From assembly GCA_002070605.1 (NCBI GenBank), contig MWDO01000016.1, positions 1-53,097 on the forward strand: a stretch of DNA of 53,097 bases, given 5' to 3'. This DNA is from Spirochaetes bacterium ADurb.Bin133. Lineage in GTDB: Bacteria; Spirochaetota; GWE2-31-10; MWDO01. How positions within the stretch are numbered: the stretch's first letter is position 1; every line of letters starts with the position of its first letter. The notes under the pieces were generated by a model. It was not told where the DNA came from. It made no database searches and saw only the letters and a program-made list of their open reading frames with translations. A program made the translations under genes and the position numbers. This document shows positions 42,613 through 50,728 of the stretch, one piece after another.

Positions 42613-43869
42613 TTATGAAAAAATATAACTATGCATAACCTCTATAATATTTTCGGAATTCTTTTTGTTATTTTTTAATTTATTGATAAGAACTTTTAAT
42701 ATATAATCGACGTCTATGTTTTTCCATATTTTTCTTCTAGCGTTAAAATAACACATTTTGGGCTTTTCTACGCAGTTTTTTTCAGAATAATTAAATATAT
42801 CCTGAATTAATTTGAAGTACTCGGATTTTTTTGAAGGAATTACCGTAAAAACGCAATTTGACTTTACTACGGAGAAGTTAATTTTTTTAAAAATGTTGTT
42901 GTTAAAAAAAGCGGATATTTCATCGGTATTGTTAAATTTTATTACAACAAAAGTTAAGTAATTTATACTTTGATCAATAATTTGAGATATTTCAATTTTG
43001 TAATCAAGCGGGTAGTGCGGTAAAACATTGTCTTTACTGTAATAAGAAAAATTAATAATTGAAGTAAGTTTGTGATACAGAATATTTTCAAAACTTTTAC
43101 TTGAGACATATCTGAATAATGAAATAACTATCGCTAAAAAAGAAATAAAAAAAGCCATATTTAAAATATCTATTTTCTGATAAATGCTTCCAAGTAAAAT
43201 AGAAAATAAAATAAAAACCGAGTCTACGAAAAAAGACATCAGCACTTTTCCAAAGAAATCCAGATACTTTTTCTGTATGCTACTTTCTAGGAACGAAAAA
43301 AACGTTTTTATAAAACCGTGAGCAAATATTGCTATTATAACAAACAGTATATTGTTTAAATTTAAGTTGAATATATCTATCTTAAATAGGTAAACAAGAT
43401 AATTGAAAGATATAATTAAAAGAGTCCATAAAAATATTCTAATAAAAATTATACTTATTTTATAAATAGATAATCTTCGAAGAAACGCATAAAACACTAT
43501 TTGTAAAATAAAGTAGGTAAATATAAAAAATAAAATTAAGACCACTACGTTATAATTAAACAACAAAATGCCGTCTTTTAAATTAAGATTTAGGTATAAT
43601 ATTATGTTACTAATATATATAATAAACGCATTAAACGTAATAGTGGTATTTAATATGTCATACTTAAAACTGTATAAAAAAAAACCTGTGATTAATAAAA
43701 ACAAAAACTCAAATTTCATTTTTGACAATAACTCTATCAAACGAAAAGAGTTGATAGAAAAGTATGCAATTAAAGCCAGGATAAAAATAAATCCTATAGA
43801 TAAAATCGTAATAGAATAGGGCGTTAATTCTTTTTTAAATATATACGCCAATCTAGTTTTTAATTTCAT
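42613..43869 (-). CDS. Polytopic membrane protein of unknown function
   Basis: 418 residues. The first 260 hold about eight hydrophobic helices in a very Ile/Phe/Leu-rich sequence. The last 150 form a soluble region (SKDNVLPHYPLDYKIEISQI, LTFVVIKFNNTDEISAF, FSVVKSNCVFTVIPSKK) whose alternating strands and helices vaguely recall a degenerate GGDEF-like or ferredoxin-like fold. No catalytic motif is present. It may be a membrane sensor. It is divergent from the gene at 44135, with repeat copy E between. Confidence 0.7.
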   Translation of the reverse strand: MKLKTRLAYIFKKELTPYSITILSIGFIFILALIAYFSINSFRLIELLSKMKFEFLFLLITGFFLYSFKYDILNTTITFNAFIIYISNIILYLNLNLKDGILLFNYNVVVLILFFIFTYFILQIVFYAFLRRLSIYKISIIFIRIFLWTLLIISFNYLVYLFKIDIFNLNLNNILFVIIAIFAHGFIKTFFSFLESSIQKKYLDFFGKVLMSFFVDSVFILFSILLGSIYQKIDILNMAFFISFLAIVISLFRYVSSKSFENILYHKLTSIINFSYYSKDNVLPHYPLDYKIEISQIIDQSINYLTFVVIKFNNTDEISAFFNNNIFKKINFSVVKSNCVFTVIPSKKSEYFKLIQDIFNYSEKNCVEKPKMCYFNARRKIWKNIDVDYILKVLINKLKNNKKNSENIIEVMHSYIFS

Positions 43870-43977
43870 ATTTTTATTATAATATATATTTTGTAATATT
43901 TAAACTATTTTTTTAAATTTTTAATTATTAAGTTTTTTTATACAAATATTAAGAGTTTTTTTGTTTTTTAATAAAAT

Positions 43978-44031
43978 CGCCCGTCGTTTTTTTGGGCAAA
44001 AGAAAAATCGACGCATATGTGTCATTTTTTT
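43978..44031. repeat. Intergenic CATATG element, copy E (partial)
   Basis: Only one end is present: CGCCCGTCGTTTTTTTGGGC (43978-43997), followed by GACGCATATGTGTCATTTTTT. No matching right end is found before the gene at 44135, so this looks like a truncated copy. The rest of the 265-base gap is AT-rich, with no other structure recognised. Confidence 0.75.
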
Positions 44032-44134
44032 TTAATTAGCAAAATATTTGTCATTTATTAAAAATTATCCAAATTTTTGTAAAGAGTTTTCACTTTTTAG
44101 TTGTTATATATATTAAAGAAAAGGAGAAAACTTT

Positions 44135-44653
44135 ATGAAAAACAAAAAACATCTATTCCACTTTATAGTATCAGAATCTATGAATAGTAACGTTATAGAT
44201 TTTTTACTAAAAGAATTTAAAATTAATACGTTTAGCAAACTGTTTGAAACTATGTTTCGCCTTATTAACAAAAAAATGTCAAAAATGAAGAAAATAATCG
44301 GAAATTACCGCTCTGAGTACGCCGTTATAGATAATACCGACGATAAAAGGCTGGATAAATACCTTAGAATTAGCGAATCGGATTATCTTCGAATTAAAAG
44401 ATGGCATTCCTTGTATAACGAATTCGGTATGGCTTCGACGGTTCGAGATATTATACTGTTTTTTTATGACGGCGTCATGAAATACGGGTTGGAAGAATTT
44501 CTTGAGATTGTTGGTAAGAAATTGAGGATTGATAAGTTGAAGAACGACTTTTTGGATAGAATGACACAACTGTTAAATATAACCGCTCAAAAACGGCTAT
44601 TATACGCCCTCATAATTGAAAATTATCCCAAATACGTCGTTTATTCTACGTAA
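44135..44653 (+). CDS. Possible regulator with duplicated ribbon-helix-helix-like segment
   Basis: 172 residues, basic, no signal peptide. Two segments follow the same pattern of a short strand, the triplet SES, and two helices. One is about 8-48 (HFIVSESMNSNVIDFLLKEF, INTFSKLFETMFRLI). The other is about 76-118 (YLRISESDYLRIKRWHSLYN, FGMASTVRDIILFFYDGVM). This resembles tandem ribbon-helix-helix units, which would make a DNA- or RNA-binding protein, but no family is recognised. GGAG lies before the ATG. It precedes tupA by 78 bases with a new promoter between. Confidence 0.65.
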   Translation: MKNKKHLFHFIVSESMNSNVIDFLLKEFKINTFSKLFETMFRLINKKMSKMKKIIGNYRSEYAVIDNTDDKRLDKYLRISESDYLRIKRWHSLYNEFGMASTVRDIILFFYDGVMKYGLEEFLEIVGKKLRIDKLKNDFLDRMTQLLNITAQKRLLYALIIENYPKYVVYST

Positions 44654-44669
44654 AATTATTTTTTTTCTC

Positions 44670-44697
44670 TTGACATTGCGATAAATTGAAATATAAT
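44670..44697 (+). promoter_or_regulatory. Strong promoter for tupABC
   Basis: TTGACA (44670-44675), 16 bases and TATAAT (44692-44697): both boxes are perfect. The ATG is at 44732 with GGAG upstream. Confidence 0.8.
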
Positions 44698-44731
44698 GAG
44701 AACAAAAATAAAATAATTAAGGAGAAACAAT

Positions 44732-45532
44732 ATGAAAATTAGACGCATTCTTATAGCTTTGCTTTTATTTGTATCTTTTTCGATACTATCTCAAGAAGAT
44801 AGGTTGAAGCTAGCGACAACTACAAGCACCGAGAATTCGGGATTACTTGACTATTTATTGCCAATTTTTGAAAAAGATACCGGAATTAAAGTCGACGTTA
44901 TATCGGTAGGCACCGGTAAGGCTTTAAAATTAGGCGAAAACGGCGACGTGGACGTAGTATTGGTTCATGCAAGGTCGTTAGAAGATAAGTTTGTTCAGGA
45001 CGGATATGGGGTCGACAGAAAAGACGTTATGTATAACGATTTTATTATTTTAGGACCTAAAAAAGATCCTGCAAAGATAAAAAAAGCCAAGAACGTATCG
45101 GACGCATTCAAAAAAATCGCAAATAAGAAAGCGGTATTTATTTCAAGAGGCGACAAATCCGGAACCCATATAAAAGAGCTTGAAATATGGGAAAAAAGCG
45201 GAATAAAACCAAAGGGCAAATGGTATAAAGAATCCGGCTTGGGCATGGAAGAAGCTATAAATATGGCTAATAACGAATTGGGGTACGTTTTATCCGATAG
45301 GGGAACTTATTTATCCGTTAAGTCTAAAATCGATTTGGCTATTTGTTACGAAGGGGATAAAGAGCTATTTAATCCTTATGGAATAATTGCGGTTAATCCG
45401 GCAAATAAGGACTATATTAAATACGACGAAGCTATGAAACTTATTGAGTGGATAACTTCGGAAAATGGACAAAAACTTATAAACGATTTTAAGATAGAAG
45501 GGGAACAGCTGTTTTTTGGAAGCGCTAAGTAA
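44732..45532 (+). CDS. tupA: Tungstate ABC transporter, substrate-binding protein
   Basis: 266 residues with a cleavable signal (ILIALLLFVSFSILSQ) and no lipobox. The oxyanion loop LATTTSTENSGLLDYLLPIF is diagnostic of TupA, as are VDVVLVHARSLEDKFV, FISRGDKSGTH and GLGMEEAINMANNELGYVLSDRGTYL. It binds tungstate (possibly molybdate) in the periplasm for the permease and ATPase that follow. Tungsten uptake implies tungsten enzymes such as aldehyde oxidoreductase or formate dehydrogenase elsewhere in the genome. Confidence 0.95.
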   Translation: MKIRRILIALLLFVSFSILSQEDRLKLATTTSTENSGLLDYLLPIFEKDTGIKVDVISVGTGKALKLGENGDVDVVLVHARSLEDKFVQDGYGVDRKDVMYNDFIILGPKKDPAKIKKAKNVSDAFKKIANKKAVFISRGDKSGTHIKELEIWEKSGIKPKGKWYKESGLGMEEAINMANNELGYVLSDRGTYLSVKSKIDLAICYEGDKELFNPYGIIAVNPANKDYIKYDEAMKLIEWITSENGQKLINDFKIEGEQLFFGSAK

Positions 45533-45562
45533 TAATTGAGGCGTAATTAACTATAAACTATA

Positions 45563-46258
45563 TTGGACTTATTACAAAAAATATTTTACCTGATTTTTTC
45601 TTTCGATAGAGATATATATCAGATTGTTTTGACCAGTTTGGGATTAACATTTTTCTCAATATCGTTTGCGACGGTTATAGCCGTGCCTTTGGCGTTTATT
45701 ATAGATTTTTCAAACTACAAAATAAAGAAGTTCTTAATAGCGTTTATCAACAGTTTAACGTCGCTTCCTACCGTAGTAATAGGGCTTATAGTTTATAGTT
45801 TTATCTCCCGTAAAGGAATATTAGGATTTACCGGGCTTTTATTTACGCCGGGGGCGATAGTTATTGGTCAAACTATCCTTGCTATTCCGATAATTACTTC
45901 GACTATTGTAGCCGGTTTTTCCAAAATTGATTCTAAGTTATACGAGACGCTCAAAACGCTAGGGGCCGACAAGCGTCAAATATTCTTAGGAATAATATCC
46001 GAAACAAAAATACTGATAGTCGCCGCTCTGCTTTTCGGTTTTGGTAGAATAATTGGCGAAGTTGGGGTATCTATGATGCTGGGCGGCAATATAAAGCGCT
46101 ATACTAGGACTATGACTACCGCCATTGCGCTAGAGACAAGCAAAGGGGAGTTTGAATTTGCTCTAGCGCTGGGAATAATACTTTTACTAATCGCATTGTC
46201 TATAAATTTTATCATTCATCTTTTTTTAAAAAGAGAGGATAAATGGAAACGGATATAG
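45563..46258 (+). CDS. tupB: Tungstate ABC transporter, permease
   Basis: 231 residues, about five to six membrane helices, opening MDLLQKIFYLIFSFDRDIYQ with the usual IVLTSLGLTFFSISFA. The permease coupling loop is seen in YETLKTLGADKRQIFLGII. The start is TTG at 45563: a stop lies three codons upstream and no ATG is in frame at a sensible place. The GAGG at 45538-45541 is rather far. The next gene, tupC, overlaps its 3' end by 16 bases. Confidence 0.92.
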   Translation: MDLLQKIFYLIFSFDRDIYQIVLTSLGLTFFSISFATVIAVPLAFIIDFSNYKIKKFLIAFINSLTSLPTVVIGLIVYSFISRKGILGFTGLLFTPGAIVIGQTILAIPIITSTIVAGFSKIDSKLYETLKTLGADKRQIFLGIISETKILIVAALLFGFGRIIGEVGVSMMLGGNIKRYTRTMTTAIALETSKGEFEFALALGIILLLIALSINFIIHLFLKREDKWKRI

Positions 46259-46881
46259 TTTACCAAATAAATGACTTTAAATTTTTCTTTGGTAAAATTC
46301 AAATACTCGACATAAAAAATATTACGATAAAAAAAAATAAAATTTACGGATTGGTTGGCGCTAACGGTTCGGGAAAAACTACGCTCATGAAAATCTTGTC
46401 GGGGCTATTAAAGACAAATAAAGGCGGTATATATTTTAAAGGTCTGGATATAAAAAAATGTAATAATATACTTAACAAACAAACGGTATATATTCATCAA
46501 TCTCCGTATCTCTTTTCGGGAACGGTTTACGATAATATGAAATATCCGCTTTATCTGAATAAAATAACAAATACAGATTATGATAAAATCATAGAAAATA
46601 CGTTACGCCAATTAGAAATACAGAATTTAAAAAACAAAAATAGTTATGAATTATCTTCGGGGGAGATACAAAAAGTTGCCATAGCGCGGGCTTTAATTCT
46701 CAATAGAGAGATAATTTTTCTGGACGAACCGACTTCCAATCTTGATAATAAAAGCATAGACGTTTTGAAAAAAACTTTAATTGAAAAAAGTCGTAAAAAT
46801 GTTACTTTGATTATAAGTTCTCATAATTCGTTATTTTTAAAAGATTTTTGCGACGAGATTATCTATTTAGATAATTTATAA
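46243..46881 (+). CDS. tupC: Tungstate ABC transporter, ATPase
   Basis: 212 residues. Walker A GANGSGKTT (39-47), a Q-loop region YIHQSPYLFSGTVYDNM, signature LSSGEIQKVAIARAL (Ser-Gly-Glu in place of the usual Gly-Gly-Gln), Walker B IIFLDEPTSNLD and the switch His in ISSHN. A short, streamlined subunit without a C-terminal regulatory domain. Translationally coupled to tupB by overlap. Confidence 0.94.
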   Translation: METDIVYQINDFKFFFGKIQILDIKNITIKKNKIYGLVGANGSGKTTLMKILSGLLKTNKGGIYFKGLDIKKCNNILNKQTVYIHQSPYLFSGTVYDNMKYPLYLNKITNTDYDKIIENTLRQLEIQNLKNKNSYELSSGEIQKVAIARALILNREIIFLDEPTSNLDNKSIDVLKKTLIEKSRKNVTLIISSHNSLFLKDFCDEIIYLDNL

Positions 46882-46994
46882 TTTCCATATTAAATGTAAT
46901 AAAACAGGAAAAATATAGTTTTTTTTTATTTTTTTTTGTATAATTATAAAGAAGATATAAACGAATCAAGTTTAAGTAAACAGGATAAAATAAT

Positions 46995-47741
46995 ATGATT
47001 TATAAAAAGAACGCCAAAATATTAATAATAGACGACGAGATAGAAATTTGCGAGATGTTAAAGCAAGTTTTAACTTTGGAGAAATTTGAAGCTAAATATT
47101 ATATTGATTCTACAAAATTCGTTGAAGAATTTAAATTTTACAATCATGAAAATTTGGATCTTATAATAATCGACTTGATGATGCCAAAAGTCGACGGTTT
47201 TCAACTTTTAGACGTTATGAATTCCAGAGAAGATACAAGATATATACCAAAAATGGTTATATCGGCTTACCAATCTGATGATAATATGAAAGAGGTGTAT
47301 AAATACGGAGCGATACAGTTTATAGAAAAGCCGATAGCCATAGATAAGTTCTTATATCAAGTTAAGACGCTCTTAAGAGTAAAATTATATGAAGATAACA
47401 ACAGGAAAATTATAGAATTATTAAAAGAGAAAAATAAAAAACTGTTGGAAGATATTAATTTAAAAAATAAAGGGCGAATTCCGGAAGTAGCGGAAGTAGA
47501 TATTAAAAACATTGATAATAATTTGGAAACGATTTCGCATCTGATAAATATAAATTTTAACTTACTGAAAAATTTTATGACAATTTGCGGTAAAAAGTCT
47601 GAATTTAGCAAAAGTAAGGAATATGAAATACTTCTTGATATTTTGGTATCTATGAAGGCGCTATACGATAAAAAAGATGAAATAGACAAAATATCTTCAT
47701 TTTTAAAAAGCATTATAGATCAATTTAAAAAGGATGCTTAG
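46995..47741 (+). CDS. Response regulator with helical output region
   Basis: 248 residues. A receiver domain at 1-125 has IIDDE, phospho-acceptor Asp60 in IIIDLMMPKVDGF, Ser90 in VISAYQ and Lys112 in IEKPIA. The remaining 120 residues are charged helices, with no helix-turn-helix and no GGDEF, EAL or HD motif. The output is therefore unknown, probably protein-protein. TATAAT at 46939-46944 is a likely -10. It ends eight bases before repeat copy F. Confidence 0.88.
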   Translation: MIYKKNAKILIIDDEIEICEMLKQVLTLEKFEAKYYIDSTKFVEEFKFYNHENLDLIIIDLMMPKVDGFQLLDVMNSREDTRYIPKMVISAYQSDDNMKEVYKYGAIQFIEKPIAIDKFLYQVKTLLRVKLYEDNNRKIIELLKEKNKKLLEDINLKNKGRIPEVAEVDIKNIDNNLETISHLININFNLLKNFMTICGKKSEFSKSKEYEILLDILVSMKALYDKKDEIDKISSFLKSIIDQFKKDA

Positions 47742-47748
47742 ATTTTGA

Positions 47749-47847
47749 GCCCGTCGGTTTTTTGGGTGGAAAAAATTCGACGCATACATATGATTCTTGT
47801 GAAAAAAAATGACACATATGAGTTGTTCCTCAAAAAACCGACTGGGC
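47749..47847. repeat. Intergenic CATATG element, copy F
   Basis: A compact 99-bp copy. GCCCGTCGGTTTTTTGGG is at 47749-47766 and CCTCAAAAAACCGACTGGGC at 47828-47847, inverted with two differences. Cores are GACGCATACATATGATT (interrupted) and GACACATATGAG. It lies eight bases past one stop and 19 before the other, between converging genes, so it could act as a shared transcript end. Confidence 0.85.
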
Positions 47848-47865
47848 GCGGCGGCATTTTGAATT

Positions 47866-48519
47866 TTATTTTTTTATAGACAGAGATATACCGTCGCCAA
47901 TATAAAAAAAAGACGTATTGAAGTCGGCGTCTTTTGACAGAGCCTCGTTGTATTGTTTTAATAATTCGACGCCGTTTTTATATTTCTCAGGCGTTTTATT
48001 TTCCGTTACTTTGCCGTTAAATAGTATATTGTCGGTTATCAATACGCCGTTTTTACAAATATAGTTTTTTAAGATAGGAAGGTAATCGATATAATCTCCT
48101 TTAACGGCGTCAAGAAATATTAAATCGCATTGTCGTTTGTTATTTTCATTCGATAAATATTTAAAAGCGTCCGCGTTAATAAGTTCTATATTACGATTAT
48201 CATACTTTTCTAATATTTTATTTCCGCGTAAATATCTGTTTTTGTCCCGTTCCAAAGAGACAATCTTACAAAATTCATTGGTTCGAATTCCGGCGCTCAT
48301 GAACAGAGCGGAGACTCCCGAACCAAATCCAATCTCAAGTATTTTTTTCGGCTTAATCAATAGGACCATATTCATAAGAAAAATAGCCGTATCAAATCTA
48401 ACTGCCGGTATGATATGATCTTTTTGAAAATCAATTATTTCATTATAGAAAATGTATAGAGGATTGTTCGAATTAAGCTTATCTATATAATCGGAGACGT
48501 CGGAAAGATTATTGCTCAT
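47866..48519 (-). CDS. SAM-dependent O-methyltransferase (family 3 type)
   Basis: 217 residues. Motif I ILEIGFGSGVSALFM binds SAM, followed by KIVSLERDKNRY, INADAFKYL, the metal-binding CDLIFLDAVKGDYIDYL and LITDNILFNG. The layout matches the catechol O-methyltransferase-like family that includes the tRNA hydroxyuridine methyltransferase TrmR. The true substrate is not evident. A promoter-like TTGACA (minus strand, near 48575) lies upstream of the ATG. Confidence 0.85.
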   Translation of the reverse strand: MSNNLSDVSDYIDKLNSNNPLYIFYNEIIDFQKDHIIPAVRFDTAIFLMNMVLLIKPKKILEIGFGSGVSALFMSAGIRTNEFCKIVSLERDKNRYLRGNKILEKYDNRNIELINADAFKYLSNENNKRQCDLIFLDAVKGDYIDYLPILKNYICKNGVLITDNILFNGKVTENKTPEKYKNGVELLKQYNEALSKDADFNTSFFYIGDGISLSIKK

Positions 48520-48722
48520 TGCATTTTAATAACCGATATTACAAAAATTGTCAACAGAATGTTAATATCTATTGCCGATAAGGTATATTATGTCTACTCA
48601 TATGTTAATAACTTTCTAATAAAAAAGCGTTCCTCCGTCGTCCGTCCTTTCTTTCCTCCCGAATAATTTTATCGCCTTCTCCGTCCGCTCTTTTAAATGA
48701 CAAATAAACAATCAAATAACGT

Positions 48723-49907
48723 TTAACTTTCTTCCAGATGCAAAAATATATCTACAAGGATTTTATTTAACGTTTGCATTCCCGCAGTCGTCGTCTTAAG
48801 ACGAGCGCTATTATTATCTAGAATTAATAATTTTGATTTAACCAAATTTTCTATAATGTTTTCCAAAATTTTCAACAAATCTATTTCAAACCTATCATTA
48901 ATATCTTTTATATTTATCCCCTCGACTAACCTCAACCCCATCATTAGATACTCTTCAATCTGCTCAACCTTCGTTAATCGAATGTTTTTTTTATAACTAA
49001 ATTTTCCGTTTTTGTCGCTTACATACAATCCAAAATCCGGCGAATTTTCTATTCTCAAATTATCTATCAGACTATGAGCCGACGGACCTAATCCTAAGAA
49101 ATTTTTATATTTCCAATAGCCCAAATTATGCAGAGACTCAAACCCATTTTGAGAATAATTTGAAACTTCATACCTATTGAAATTATATCCGCTGATTAAC
49201 TCGGTAAATTTCTTTTCATATCGATTTCTTTTCTTTTCCAACTCCTTAATATTTAACGCAAAACGTTTATCGTAAAAAACCGTCCCCTCGTCTATTGAAA
49301 GATCGTAAAAAGAAATATGCCTAACGTTATCAAATTGATCTATTACGCGCCCTATTTCATTTGTATCGCGCTCGATATCCGCATACGGCAGACAATTAAT
49401 AATATCTATCGATATGTTAGTAAAACGTTCGTTTAAAATACTAAGAGAGTTATCGACAATATCTTTCATCTGAAATAATCTGTTTGCAAAGGTCAAAGCC
49501 TTATCGGTAAAACTCTGAACGCCAAGAGATACCCTATTAATATAATTATCCTTTAACAAACAAACAATAGAACTGTTAATATTTACAGGATTACCCTCAA
49601 TAGTATATTCTTTTATACTACTTAAAGGAATGGGCGATAAAATTTTATTAATATCCGACGTCAATTCTTCGTTAACGCAAGGATTGCCGCCGCCGACGTA
49701 AATTGTCGATAACTCCGAAAAATCGTACAAATCTGAATAATAATCAAACTCATTTTTTAGCGACTTGATATACAATTCATAATAATCGGGACTGTATTCA
49801 ATCGAATAAAAGGAACAGTAACGGCACTTGCTTGCGCAGAATGGAAAATGGATATATAGATGACGGATATTTTCTATCGAATTACTCCAAAATTTGACAT
49901 AGGCCAA
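48723..49907 (-). CDS. hemW: HemW-like radical SAM haem chaperone
   Basis: 394 residues. The radical SAM cluster motif is HFPFCASKCRYCSF (Cys24, Cys28, Cys31), then STIYVGGGNPC, VSLGVQSFTDKAL and GLGPSAHS. The C-terminal winged-helix part is present. Family proteins were long annotated as oxygen-independent coproporphyrinogen oxidases, but the HemN-specific fourth cysteine is absent, so HemW (haem insertion) is preferred. The start is TTG at 49907, overlapping lepB by 34 bases, with no in-frame ATG before the cluster motif. It relates functionally to the cytochrome c genes at 12-14 kb. Confidence 0.9.
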   Translation of the reverse strand: MAYVKFWSNSIENIRHLYIHFPFCASKCRYCSFYSIEYSPDYYELYIKSLKNEFDYYSDLYDFSELSTIYVGGGNPCVNEELTSDINKILSPIPLSSIKEYTIEGNPVNINSSIVCLLKDNYINRVSLGVQSFTDKALTFANRLFQMKDIVDNSLSILNERFTNISIDIINCLPYADIERDTNEIGRVIDQFDNVRHISFYDLSIDEGTVFYDKRFALNIKELEKKRNRYEKKFTELISGYNFNRYEVSNYSQNGFESLHNLGYWKYKNFLGLGPSAHSLIDNLRIENSPDFGLYVSDKNGKFSYKKNIRLTKVEQIEEYLMMGLRLVEGINIKDINDRFEIDLLKILENIIENLVKSKLLILDNNSARLKTTTAGMQTLNKILVDIFLHLEES

Positions 49908-50602
49908 TATTTAAGAAAAGCTTTTCCGATAATTTGTTTGGAAGAAACCGTCCCCCAAATTCTTGAGTCCGACGACGACGCTCTGTTATCGCCCAAAACG
50001 TAATACTCGCCCTCTTTTACCTCTTTTTCCTCTTGTAATATCATATTTGATAATAAAGGCGAACTATCCTCGTTTTCCTCAATTAATCTATAACTTGAAG
50101 ATATTACGTTTTTTTCCGGTAAATCGTTTATCAAAACTACAACTTTCTTATCCTGAATTATATATTTGATCTTATCGCCGGGTATCCCTATTACTCTTTT
50201 AAGATAAATGTTAGTATCGTATCGCTGAAAATATTTTGATATATCTACTAACGAGAATGTAACGGTGTAGATAAACGAAGAAAAAGACCTGATAAACGTA
50301 TTTTTTTTCATATACTCCTTTGAGTAAAAAACTATAACGTCTCCCCGTTTAACGCTTTTTGTCGAATCAAATATTCTAAAGTCGGATAAAGGATATTTAG
50401 GTCCGTAAATAAATTTGTTAGCCAAAACCCTGGTTCCCTCCGAAATACCCGGAAACATAGAGTTTGAAGGAATTCTATACGCCTGCAAAATAAGCGAATT
50501 AAATAACAAAACAAAAATAACCGCAATAAAATATATCAATACTATATCTTTAAAAACCTTTTTTTTATTTACTCTCTTTTTATAATAGTCGTATCTGGAC
50601 AT
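49874..50602 (-). CDS. lepB: Signal peptidase I
   Basis: 242 residues, one N-terminal membrane helix, then box B YRIPSNSMFPG (nucleophile Ser48), box D IYLKRVIGIPGDKI (general base Lys135) and box E VLGDNRASSSDSRIWG. It cleaves signal peptides of exported, non-lipid proteins. Of normal size, in contrast to its upstream neighbour. Its ATG is only four bases from the edge of repeat copy G, so the GGGGCG just upstream, probably its ribosome site, lies within the repeat edge. Confidence 0.94.
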   Translation of the reverse strand: MSRYDYYKKRVNKKKVFKDIVLIYFIAVIFVLLFNSLILQAYRIPSNSMFPGISEGTRVLANKFIYGPKYPLSDFRIFDSTKSVKRGDVIVFYSKEYMKKNTFIRSFSSFIYTVTFSLVDISKYFQRYDTNIYLKRVIGIPGDKIKYIIQDKKVVVLINDLPEKNVISSSYRLIEENEDSSPLLSNMILQEEKEVKEGEYYVLGDNRASSSDSRIWGTVSSKQIIGKAFLKYWPMSNFGVIR

Positions 50603-50605
50603 AAA

Positions 50606-50702
50606 GCGCGCCCCTATTCATTTTTAACATATGTGTCATTTTCATTTTTTATCCTTAACATCATATGCGTCATTTTCTCTCCCATCCAAAAAAACCGACG
50701 GG
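50606..50702. repeat. Intergenic CATATG element, copy G
   Basis: The right end CCATCCAAAAAAACCGACGGG is at 50682-50702. The left end is degraded to GCGCGCCCC. Two cores: AACATATGTGTCATTTTC and ATCATATGCGTCATTTTC. The left edge touches the lepB leader. The phrase TTAACATCATATGCGTC recurs in degraded form in copy H. Confidence 0.78.
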
Positions 50703-50728
50703 ATATTTTACTATTTTCTATATAAATA

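Noticed and set aside
44654-44731. A molybdenum/tungsten cofactor riboswitch before tupA
   Set aside because: The gap is 78 bases and holds a promoter with its start about 30 bases before the ATG, too short for that RNA.
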